Origin: Clostridiales bacterium
GTDB taxonomy: Bacteria > Bacillota > Clostridia > Oscillospirales > CAG-382
Length of the DNA: 12,153 nucleotides
NCBI GenBank assembly: GCA_003343885.1
Contig: QAKH01000025.1
Coordinates: 1-12,153, forward strand
Reading direction: 5' to 3'
The notes below the pieces were generated by a model. The model did not search any database. It was not told the DNA's origin and was given only the letters and a program-made list of their open reading frames with translations. The first letter of the stretch is position 1. Every line of letters starts with the position of its first letter. The translations under genes and the position numbers were made by a program. Below are positions 1-6,096 of this stretch, piece after piece.

Positions 1-20
1 GGGGCTGTTTAAAAAGCCCG
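1..20 (+). repeat. Left terminal inverted repeat of the IS
   Basis: Reads GGGGCTGTTTAAAAAGCCCG and matches the reverse complement of 1822-1841 at 17 of 20 positions (mismatches at 13, 17 and 20). It lies at the 3' side of the transposase gene. The repeat tip can also fold on itself (GGGCT against AGCCC). Confidence 0.9.
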
Positions 21-29
21 TAAAAAACG

Positions 30-58
30 AAAAGGATCTCAAAACGAGGTCCTTTTTT
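30..58. terminator. Hairpin terminator inside the left IS end, bidirectional
   Basis: An 11-bp stem (30-40 with 46-56, one G-T pair, loop AAAAC) is followed on the plus strand by a run of T to 58. On the minus strand it is followed by a T-rich stretch, complementary to 22-29. On the plus strand it would stop transcription entering the IS from outside. On the minus strand it can end the transposase mRNA, whose stop codon is at 146-148. Confidence 0.7.
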
Positions 59-145
59 GTAATGTTGTGAAAAAACATTGAATTTTGGGTATAAAAACTA
101 AACTCATATTAAAATGAGCAAATTTTGAAATATTTTCATTAAAAG

Positions 146-1729
146 TTATGCAGCTAACAACCGTTTTTGCTTTTTTAAATGGAATTTGTAAAGGTTAAAA
201 CCAATACAAATTGCCGTAAATTCAAAAATTACGGACTTTAAGCCCCTTCTTCGTATTCTCTTGTACTGTCTGTCCCACTTGATTATTCCATAAGTGCCTT
301 CCGCTTGTATACACCGATTTGCTCTTAGCAACAAACCATGAGTGGAAGATAAATTGTCAAGAACTTCTTTGTGAATGGAAGTCAGTTCTTCATTCATCCT
401 GATAGTTCTGTTGCTGTTTCCTTTTTTACACTTGTCGGCATAAGGACAATCATTGCAATCCTCGCATTGATAAAATTCCTCTGTTCTGCCGTATTTGTTG
501 CCTTTTACGGCTCTGTCATACAAATACTCAAACTTTCTTCCGTTAGGACAAATCAGATTACCATCTGCATCTCTTTGAAAATTAACGGCTCTGAACGGAT
601 CTTCTCTGTATTTCTTGTCCGTTGTTTCTTTTTTGAACATAGTAAACTTCATATATTTTTCCATACCATGCTGTTCACAATACAGATAATTGTTGTAACT
701 TCCGTAACCTGCATCAGCTACCGGATAACAAGGATAAAAGCCGTAAGTACAGTTGAATTTTTCCATCAGAGGTACAAAGCATTCCATATCCGAGGCATAT
801 TGCTTAATATCCATTACTGCTATGTACTCATCGCATATTCCAAGCTGAACATTGTATGCAGGCAGTAATTGGTCGTTTCCCATGTAATCTCTTTTGATTC
901 TCATGAACGTAGCATCATTGTCAGTCTTTGAATAGCTGTTTCTCTCATCACCGCATATTCTAATATGATGGGCATATTTCTTTAATTTTTTCAGATATTC
1001 CTCAAGTTTTTCGTAGTGCTTCTGCTCCAAAGACTTTCTTTTTCCGCTGCCGTGAACAAAGGATGTCACATCTATTCCCAATATCCTTTGGTACTGTTCA
1101 ATTATATATTCAACATACTCAATGGTATATTCTTTTCTGACGCCGATTTTGAAGCTAAAACCAAGCAAATCGGTTTCATTTATTTTTTGTATCAGCTGTG
1201 TAAGATACATATATGTTCTTTCACGGCTTGTTCTGCAGGCTTTCTTCCACACCCAGGTATATTTGTTGGCATTAGCTTCAAACTTCGTGCCGTCTATATA
1301 CACATGATTCAAGTCCACATTTTCTTGTGCGAACATATATGAATTTATATCATTGAAAATATCTTCTATGCTTTCAACCAACATTTCATTCATAAAATTT
1401 GATATGGTTGAGTATGACGGTGCTTTTAATCCGTCAAGCAACCATATGAAGCGAATGTCTGTTTTGCACAGTTTTTCAATTTCTCTTAGAGATGCATAAC
1501 CATTTTCCATAAAGGCAAACAGAATGATTTTCAACAATTTCACGCAATCAAATCTCGGGCGACCTATTTTGCTCTCCTTACCGGCAAAATATTTGTATAG
1601 GTCGATTTGGTTCATAATTTCGTTGAATGTGTAGATTGGATCAGAAATTTCAATAATTTTTTCCAAATCTACTGGAATTTTCATTTGAATTGGTGTATAA
1701 TATTCACCGTGGTTAAATGTTGTTTTCAT
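146..1729 (-). CDS. IS1182-family DDE transposase
   Basis: A 527-residue transposase that would catalyse cut-and-paste or copy movement of the surrounding IS. The N-terminal part (about residues 30-115) is a DUF772-like domain containing GRPRFD at 57-61 and a helix-rich DNA-binding region. The RNase H-like catalytic core follows: first Asp D146 in YIDGTKFEAN, second D339 in VADAGYGS, Glu E477 in QAEGTYG. A cysteine cluster between the second and third acids (C394, C422, C425, C428, C434) looks like the metal-binding ribbon common in IS1182 proteins. The tail is basic (RRRGLK, KKQKR). The ATG at 1727-1729 has no Shine-Dalgarno but sits 7 nt after an extended -10. An in-frame ATG at codon 16 also lacks a ribosome site. 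No frameshift or truncation is seen. Confidence 0.93.
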   Translation of the reverse strand: MKTTFNHGEYYTPIQMKIPVDLEKIIEISDPIYTFNEIMNQIDLYKYFAGKESKIGRPRFDCVKLLKIILFAFMENGYASLREIEKLCKTDIRFIWLLDGLKAPSYSTISNFMNEMLVESIEDIFNDINSYMFAQENVDLNHVYIDGTKFEANANKYTWVWKKACRTSRERTYMYLTQLIQKINETDLLGFSFKIGVRKEYTIEYVEYIIEQYQRILGIDVTSFVHGSGKRKSLEQKHYEKLEEYLKKLKKYAHHIRICGDERNSYSKTDNDATFMRIKRDYMGNDQLLPAYNVQLGICDEYIAVMDIKQYASDMECFVPLMEKFNCTYGFYPCYPVADAGYGSYNNYLYCEQHGMEKYMKFTMFKKETTDKKYREDPFRAVNFQRDADGNLICPNGRKFEYLYDRAVKGNKYGRTEEFYQCEDCNDCPYADKCKKGNSNRTIRMNEELTSIHKEVLDNLSSTHGLLLRANRCIQAEGTYGIIKWDRQYKRIRRRGLKSVIFEFTAICIGFNLYKFHLKKQKRLLAA

Positions 1730-1736
1730 CGACTCT

Positions 1737-1745
1737 ATTATACCA
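1737..1745 (-). promoter_or_regulatory. Extended -10 promoter giving a near-leaderless transposase mRNA
   Basis: On the minus strand TGGTATAAT (TGn plus a perfect -10) lies 7 nt upstream of the transposase ATG, with no clear -35 at 17 nt. Initiation at the usual distance would leave a leader of 0-2 nt, which agrees with the absence of a Shine-Dalgarno. Confidence 0.55.
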
Positions 1746-1788
1746 CAAAACGGCTGATTCCGCTATGGGTTCGGCCGTTCTTCTATAC

Positions 1789-1814
1789 AAAAAATCGAGG
1801 ATCTTCATCCTCGA
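1789..1814 (-). terminator. Inward-facing terminator at the right IS end
   Basis: A perfect 8-bp stem TCGAGGAT/ATCCTCGA (1795-1802 with 1807-1814, 4-nt loop) is followed in the minus direction by six T (complement of 1789-1794). It lies upstream of the transposase promoter and would stop outside transcription, here from the dehydrogenase gene at 1931-2668, from entering the transposase gene. Confidence 0.75.
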
Positions 1815-1821
1815 CTTCTTG

Positions 1822-1841
1822 GGGACTTCTTAAACAGCCCC
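1822..1841 (-). repeat. Right terminal inverted repeat of the IS
   Basis: The reverse complement reads GGGGCTGTTTAAGAAGTCCC and pairs with the left repeat at 1-20. It marks the transposase-promoter side of the element; host sequence resumes at 1842. Confidence 0.9.
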
Positions 1842-1930
1842 TTTTAGTTTTCGATTTTTTCAGAGAAAATTATATTGAATAATTATTTTTTGAGAGATTA
1901 TATTGTTTTTTTAGCACTGCTCCCCTACCG

Positions 1931-2668
1931 TCACAACATTTTCCTGCAACCGTCAATAATGACATTTTCACCTGAAATATATGGTGCCTCGTCACTTGCA
2001 AGAAAACAGATAAGATTTGCATTTTCCATTTGCGTTCCAGTCCTGCCGGAATACGACATGCTGCTAGGTTCGCTGTAATCCATATCTAACACATTTGCAG
2101 GGCTTACTGTCCCGGGCGAAACGCAATTAACACAAACACCTTTATCTGACACCTCCTTTGCAAGGCTTTTTGTAAAGGCAATTAGTGCCGCTTTTGTTGC
2201 TGAATAGTGCGACATTCCCTTGTTGCCGTATACTCCGGCAACCGAAGCCACATTAACAATCTTTCCATACCCTTTTTCTATCATTCTCGGAATAACATAT
2301 CTCGTAAAATAAACCGTTCCCATTACGTTAATATTCCAATACCTCTGCCAAAGCTCAGTACTTGATTCCGTAAAATTGACCATATCACGCCAAACAGCCG
2401 CATTATTTATGAGAATATCAATACTGCCAAAAGAATTGACAGTTTCTTCTACTGCTTTCTTGGCCTGTTCTTCTTTGCTGACATCGCATACAAATGTCAG
2501 CACGGAAACACCATACTTTTCAAGTTCTTTTTTGAGCTCTGCAAGTCCTTTCTCATTTACATCAATAAGAGAAAGATTTGCGCCGAGCAAAGCAAGTTTA
2601 TGCGAAACCGCACGTCCTATTCCGACCGCTGCTCCGGTAACGATAGCACTTTTTTCCGCAAAATTCAT
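1931..2668 (-). CDS. Short-chain dehydrogenase/reductase (SDR), 3-oxoacyl-ACP-reductase-like
   Basis: A 245-residue classical SDR, the usual length for the family; a cytosolic NAD(P)-dependent oxidoreductase. Visible motifs: cofactor glycine motif TGAAVGIG at 11-18; Asp D36 at the end of the second strand (LIDV), which in this family favours NAD(H) over NADP(H); CDV at 61-63; NNAA at 88-91; catalytic tetrad N114, S142, Y155 and K159 (YSATK); and SPGTV at 184-188 after the active site. The start has an AAAGGA site 10 nt upstream. It stands alone: the IS lies directly downstream and rnpB points away upstream. FabG-like proteins are very numerous, and nothing here fixes the substrate (fatty acyl, sugar, sterol or polyol). 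No own terminator is evident; the IS hairpin at 1789-1814 may serve. Confidence 0.9.
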   Translation of the reverse strand: MNFAEKSAIVTGAAVGIGRAVSHKLALLGANLSLIDVNEKGLAELKKELEKYGVSVLTFVCDVSKEEQAKKAVEETVNSFGSIDILINNAAVWRDMVNFTESSTELWQRYWNINVMGTVYFTRYVIPRMIEKGYGKIVNVASVAGVYGNKGMSHYSATKAALIAFTKSLAKEVSDKGVCVNCVSPGTVSPANVLDMDYSEPSSMSYSGRTGTQMENANLICFLASDEAPYISGENVIIDGCRKML

Positions 2669-2700
2669 ATCAGATCATTCCTTTCTGTTATGTCTAAGCT

Positions 2701-2729
2701 TTTATAATTGCTCTGAAAACAGCAACCAA
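2701..2729 (-). promoter_or_regulatory. Candidate promoter of the SDR gene
   Basis: Minus strand TTGGTT, 17-nt spacer, TATAAA (-10 at 2701-2706, -35 at 2724-2729), about 30 nt upstream of the ATG. The -35 is imperfect. An alternative TATAAT lies further upstream. Confidence 0.5.
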
Positions 2730-2847
2730 GTTTATTATAAATCTAAACGCTTTTTATTTAAAGAAATGATTCTGCTGAAAATAAGTATTATATTCCTGTT
2801 AAAACAATATTTGTATCAAATCATTGTATCAGCACTTACTCTTAGAC

Positions 2848-2876
2848 TTGACTTTTACCCTAAATTCTTATATAAT
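2848..2876 (+). promoter_or_regulatory. Strong promoter of rnpB
   Basis: TTGACT at 2848-2853, a 17-nt spacer and a perfect TATAAT at 2871-2876. Initiation 6-7 nt downstream falls at 2882-2883, exactly the first base of the rnpB P1 helix, so the RNA needs little or no 5' trimming. Confidence 0.88.
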
Positions 2877-2881
2877 ACCTA

Positions 2882-3250
2882 AGTACCGTACCGGACAGCT
2901 GCGCTGCATAAGCCGAAAGGTATTGCGGTGAGGAAAGTCCGGGCTTCACAGGGCAAGGATAACAGATAACGTCTGCCGAGGGTGACCTTAGGGAAAGTGC
3001 AACAGAAAATTACCGCTGTGCTCTGCACAGTAAGGATGAAAAGGCGAGGTAAGAGCTCACCGGCGCACTGGAGACTTTGCGGCCGTGTAAACCCTATCCG
3101 AAGCAACACCGTTTGCGGAGCGTCGCTTTTTGTGACAATGCGCCCTGCATATCCGCGGGTGGCAAAGAACTTTATGGCAACATAAAGTCAAGATAGATAG
3201 CTGTCTCGGCTGATAAGCTATGACAGAACCCGGCTTATAGGTACGGTACT
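2882..3250 (+). ncRNA. rnpB: RNase P RNA, bacterial class A
   Basis: The catalytic RNA of ribonuclease P, which removes 5' leaders from pre-tRNAs with the RnpA protein. Signatures: terminal P1 helix formed by GTACCGTACC (2883-2892) with GGTACGGTAC (3240-3249), extendable by the A2882-T3250 pair; conserved GAGGAAAGTCC at 2930-2940; GGAAAGTGCAACAGAAA at 2992-3008; the CCA-binding L15 segment GAGGTAAGAGCTC at about 3046-3058; and ACAGAACCCGGCTTATAG at 3223-3240, which completes P4. The length of about 369 nt fits the ancestral A type and not the Bacillus B type. No intrinsic terminator hairpin is visible between P1 and ruvX, 45 nt downstream; only a T run around 3265-3271. Confidence 0.96.
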
Positions 3251-3295
3251 ATTATTATTGATTATTTTTTTAGACAAAGTAGATAGAGGATTGAC

Positions 3296-3748
3296 ATGAG
3301 AATACTCGGTATTGATTACGGCGACGCACGTGTAGGGCTTGCTGTTTCAGATCCGACAGGACTGCTTGCAGGCGGCATCGGAACGGTAAATATAACGGGA
3401 ATGAACGACGCAGTAAAGAAAATAGCCAAAATTGCGCTTGATAACGCTGTTTCGCTCATAGTTCTCGGACTTCCGGTCAACATGGATGGATCAAAAGGTT
3501 CAAGCGCTGAGAAAATTAGTGTTTTTGCGGAGAAACTTTCACTTGCGCTTAACAACATGCCGTATGAATTTATTGACGAGCGCCGTACAACCATACTTGC
3601 CGCGCAATTCATGTCGGAAACCGGTACTTTCGGTAAAAAAAGAAAAGATTCTATTGACGAGCTCTCAGCACAAATCATTTTGCAGACATATCTCGATCGT
3701 TTAAAAAACGCCGACCACAAGGGTAACGAACAGGGGGACAACTTATGA
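3296..3748 (+). CDS. ruvX: RuvX/YqgF RNase H-fold nuclease
   Basis: A 150-residue YqgF-family protein, annotated as a putative pre-16S rRNA nuclease or Holliday-junction resolvase-like protein; the family is linked to 16S 5' maturation. Motifs: D7 in GIDYGDARVG, strand motif LGLPVNMDG at 58-65, E95 in FIDERRTT, and D121 in IDELSAQIILQTYLD, giving the acidic active site of the fold. AGAGGA lies 5 nt before the ATG. The stop overlaps the rsmG start (ATGA at 3745-3748), so the two are translationally coupled. Only the rnpB promoter is evident upstream. The length is slightly over the usual 135-145 because of a charged tail. Confidence 0.93.
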   Translation: MRILGIDYGDARVGLAVSDPTGLLAGGIGTVNITGMNDAVKKIAKIALDNAVSLIVLGLPVNMDGSKGSSAEKISVFAEKLSLALNNMPYEFIDERRTTILAAQFMSETGTFGKKRKDSIDELSAQIILQTYLDRLKNADHKGNEQGDNL

Positions 3749-4485
3749 GCTATATTTCGGAAGAAATAACCGCTTTTTGCTCGGATCATGGTATTCCCTG
3801 CCCTGACGGACGTGCCGAGGCGTTTCAAACGCTTTACGAGAGGCTTATCGCTTTTAATGCTCATACAAACCTTACGGCGCTTAAAACAGAGCAGGACATA
3901 TGTTCCCGTCATTTTATCGACTCATTGTTTCCGCTTGCGCACGGACTTATACCGGACGAAGCATCTGTCATTGATATCGGCTGCGGCGCCGGTTTTCCGG
4001 GACTGCCATTAAAAATCATCAAGAACGATATCCGGATTTCTTTCGTTGACAGCACTGCAAAAAAGCTTAGGTTTACACAAAGTATTTCGGATGAATTTGG
4101 ACTTGACGCCAAAATCCATGCCGCACGTGCTGAGGAGCTTGTCGCTGCCGGTCACCGGGAAAAATATGACGTTGCGGTATCACGGGCAGTTGCGTCTCTG
4201 CCTGTACTGTGTGAGCTGTGTTTACCGTTTGTAAAAGTGGGCGGTGATTTCATTGCCTACAAGAGTATGAAGGAATGTGATGAAGCAAATCCGGAAAGCG
4301 AGCTCTCAATGGCAAAAAAAGCAATTCCTGCTCTCGGCGCAAAACTTCGCAAAGTTTTCCCTGCTCCTCTAAAAGAATCAGACGGCAGTATAAGCGAGCA
4401 CGCATTATTAGTGATTGAAAAAGTAAAACCTACCAATACAATTTATCCGAGACGCTATGCGGCTATTGTTAAAAAGCCCTTGTAA
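3745..4485 (+). CDS. rsmG: 16S rRNA (guanine-527-N7) methyltransferase RsmG (GidB)
   Basis: A 246-residue SAM-dependent methyltransferase that modifies G527 in the 530 loop of 16S rRNA; in other bacteria its loss gives low-level streptomycin resistance. Seen: NLTAL at 42-46, HFIDSL at 56-61, SAM-binding loop DIGCGAGFPGLPL at 77-89, acidic D102 after strand 2 (FVDST), SRAVA at 146-150, and the typical basic C-terminus YPRRYAAIVKKPL. Length is normal for the family (about 240). It starts within the last codons of ruvX, with GGGGG just upstream. rsmG often sits beside mnmG/parAB near the origin; here it pairs with ruvX downstream of rnpB instead. The transcript ends at the hairpin at 4545-4570. 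Confidence 0.96.
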   Translation: MSYISEEITAFCSDHGIPCPDGRAEAFQTLYERLIAFNAHTNLTALKTEQDICSRHFIDSLFPLAHGLIPDEASVIDIGCGAGFPGLPLKIIKNDIRISFVDSTAKKLRFTQSISDEFGLDAKIHAARAEELVAAGHREKYDVAVSRAVASLPVLCELCLPFVKVGGDFIAYKSMKECDEANPESELSMAKKAIPALGAKLRKVFPAPLKESDGSISEHALLVIEKVKPTNTIYPRRYAAIVKKPL

Positions 4486-4544
4486 TCTTTCGTTCGTCTC
4501 TATTATACTCAACAACATTTGACTAAGAGAATAAATATTTTTTG

Positions 4545-4570
4545 GGATAAACTTCGGTTTATCCTTTTTT
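4545..4570 (+). terminator. Rho-independent terminator of the rnpB/ruvX/rsmG unit
   Basis: An 8-bp stem GGATAAAC/GTTTATCC (4545-4552 with 4557-4564) closes a stable C(TTCG)G tetraloop and is followed by six T at 4565-4570. It lies 60 nt after the rsmG stop and before the next promoter. Confidence 0.92.
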
Positions 4571-4607
4571 CTACCCTTTTACACTTTCAATAAAAAATGC
4601 TTATATA

Positions 4608-4636
4608 TTGACATCTAATTATACATATGTTACAAT
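4608..4636 (+). promoter_or_regulatory. Strong promoter of the coiled-coil/CBM-like gene
   Basis: A perfect TTGACA at 4608-4613, a 17-nt spacer and TACAAT at 4631-4636 with an extended TG one base before it. The predicted leader is about 40 nt. The gene therefore has its own near-consensus promoter right after the rsmG terminator. Confidence 0.87.
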
Positions 4637-4682
4637 TTGCGTACCGATATTATTGTAGACTAAAAAATGAAGGGAGCATATT

Positions 4683-5900
4683 ATGATGGATGACAAAATT
4701 TTAATGCTAGAAGAACGAATAACCGCATTAGAAAAATTACTGAAGCTTGTGACGTTGCCTGACAAAAACGCTATTCTCTCCGAACTTCTAAATGATGCCC
4801 CTCGCATATATTCCTTTGATTTTACATCTGAAAAGTCCGATTTTTCACAGTGGCGTCTGATAAATGCCGACGAAATAAGCAGAAAAGGAAAACTCGTCTA
4901 TAAAGCTGTGCCTTTTTCAAAGCCTTATCGAAAGGTTTACGACCCGATACTTGCAAACGAAACGGTGCGTTTTGAAGCCGAAAAGGCAAAATACATTCAA
5001 GTAAATATTAAATGCACGGCTGCCGACAATCGCCCGGAGCACTATATTCAAATATATTTTAAAACTGAGAGTGATAATGAGTATTCAGAGAGTAAAAAAA
5101 TAAAAATTCCCTGCAAGTGCAACGCTGAACAGGAAATTACTGCTGAACTTTTTTCCAACAAGTTTTGGCAAGGCACAATTACCGGAATACGTTTGGATTT
5201 ATTGGAAATCGACGGAATAATGGAAATAAAAAATCTCAAAGTCACATCAGTCCCCCCTTCTCAAGGCAACACTGAGGACATAGTTTTTTCGACAGAATTC
5301 AAAAATGGGGAAACTCTTGCTGACTGCGGCTGGAAAGTAATTAACGGAGAAATATTGGATACAGACAACAAACTCTTATACAAAGCCGTATTGTCTACTC
5401 AATACAGGCTTTATTCCGATCCGGTATTAGTTAACGACAACATAAAAGCCGATATTTCAAATGTCAGATATGTTCATCTGCGATGCAAAGGAATGCCTGA
5501 AGGTAACTGGAATGTATGTGCACAAATATATTTCAAAACCACAGAAAACAATGAATATTCTCAAGATAAGAGCGTCGGCATGCAGTATGAAAAAAACAAA
5601 ACAGTTGATTTATACATTGATATGAGAGTTAACAACCATTGGAGGGGAACTTTAACCGGACTGCGCGCTGATATTATGGAAACTTCCGGTACTATGGAAA
5701 TAGAATGCATAGAACTTATATATGACACACCTGCCGCATCAATAGGAGGCTGGATTCTCGATGTAGAAAATCGCTTGAGCGAAAATCAATGCATTTGCGA
5801 CAATATTGATGATTTTGAATGCAGAATAGACGATGCAGAGTGTCGTATAGATGAACTTGAAAGCAGAATTGATGACTTGGAAAGCCAAATTGATGAATGA
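4683..5900 (+). CDS. Unrecognised protein: coiled coil, two tandem CBM-like beta domains, coiled coil
   Basis: I do not recognise this 405-residue protein. Residues 3-24 form a short heptad helix (hydrophobic at I6, L9, I13, L16, L20, V23). Two homologous beta-rich domains follow, about 44-188 and 201-347. Matching landmarks: LVYKAV/LLYKAV, YDPIL/SDPVL, QIYFKTESDNEYS/QIYFKTTENNEYS, and FWQGTITGIRLD...MEIKNLKV/HWRGTLTGLRAD...MEIECIEL. The W-x-G-x-[IL]-x-G-[IL]-R-x-D pattern ending in a beta strand resembles jelly-roll carbohydrate-binding modules beside glycosidases; this is inference. Residues 375-405 are a regular coiled coil with Ile at every a position (375, 382, 389, 396, 403). No signal peptide, membrane segment or anchor is seen, so location is unknown. 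The start has AGGGAG 6 nt upstream. It precedes a GH99-like gene, suggesting a shared role with a glycan. Confidence 0.85.
   Translation: MMDDKILMLEERITALEKLLKLVTLPDKNAILSELLNDAPRIYSFDFTSEKSDFSQWRLINADEISRKGKLVYKAVPFSKPYRKVYDPILANETVRFEAEKAKYIQVNIKCTAADNRPEHYIQIYFKTESDNEYSESKKIKIPCKCNAEQEITAELFSNKFWQGTITGIRLDLLEIDGIMEIKNLKVTSVPPSQGNTEDIVFSTEFKNGETLADCGWKVINGEILDTDNKLLYKAVLSTQYRLYSDPVLVNDNIKADISNVRYVHLRCKGMPEGNWNVCAQIYFKTTENNEYSQDKSVGMQYEKNKTVDLYIDMRVNNHWRGTLTGLRADIMETSGTMEIECIELIYDTPAASIGGWILDVENRLSENQCICDNIDDFECRIDDAECRIDELESRIDDLESQIDE
5799..5900 (+). repeat. 21-bp degenerate tandem repeat encoding a heptad coiled coil
   Basis: Four 21-bp units (5799-5819, 5820-5840, 5841-5861, 5862-5882) and a final 18-bp unit with the stop codon. 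Three successive units encode IDDxECR, IDDAECR and IDELESR, so one DNA repeat equals one heptad with Ile at a, Phe/Ala/Leu at d, Glu at e and Arg at g. Copy number could change by slippage without breaking the frame. Confidence 0.8.
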
Positions 5901-6030
5901 AACTGAATCGCGCGAAGCTTTATATATGTAATAAGCACAATATACGTAATTCATAAGCCATTTTATAAATGATTAACAACTTGTCAAATAGTATAATTTT
6001 TTGCAGATAGTATAACCAATGCACAGGCTC

Positions 6031-6059
6031 TTGCTTATTTACTCCGGCTATGGTAGAAT
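6031..6059 (+). promoter_or_regulatory. Candidate promoter of the GH99-like gene
   Basis: TTGCTT at 6031-6036, a 17-nt spacer and TAGAAT at 6054-6059 with an extended TG (TGGTAGAAT). It lies downstream of the in-frame ATG at 6019, which supports starting the protein at 6097 or later. Sequence 5901-6030 shows no clear terminator, so read-through from the upstream gene is also possible. Confidence 0.6.
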
Positions 6060-6096
6060 CAGTTTGCAGAAAATACTGCTGAAAGATAAGAAGGGA

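Larger units (their letters stand above)
1..1841 (-). mobile_element. Complete IS1182-family-like insertion sequence
   Basis: A 1841-bp element bounded by terminal inverted repeats that both begin GGGGCTGTTTAA (17 of 20 outer bases match) and carrying one transposase gene on the minus strand. Size, single-ORF structure and transposase type fit the IS1182 family. A hairpin terminator lies just inside each end. The right flank begins TTTTAG at 1842; the left flank lies outside the window, so a target-site duplication cannot be tested. The transposase frame is open and its catalytic residues are present, so the copy looks intact and possibly active. The family name rests on protein features recalled, not on a search. 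Confidence 0.9.

Noticed and set aside
371..868. Plus-strand open frame of 165 codons inside the IS
   Set aside because: It is antisense to the transposase and its translation has no family features or ribosome site.
2879..3185. Open frames on both strands over 2879-3185
   Set aside because: They lie within the structured RNase P RNA, whose conserved regions explain the sequence.
3251..3275. Intrinsic terminator of rnpB
   Set aside because: The T run is present, but no local hairpin directly precedes it; P1 pairs with the distant 5' end.
3258..3286. A separate ruvX promoter (TTGATT, 17 nt, AGATAG)
   Set aside because: The -10 is poor and merges with the Shine-Dalgarno region, leaving no leader.
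3316..3912. Minus-strand 198-codon frame opposite ruvX and rsmG
   Set aside because: Shadow frame of two clear protein families on the plus strand.
6019..6096. Extra 26-codon N-terminus for the GH99-like gene starting at ATG 6019
   Set aside because: It has no ribosome site, lies upstream of the candidate -10 at 6054-6059, and family similarity begins only after 6097.
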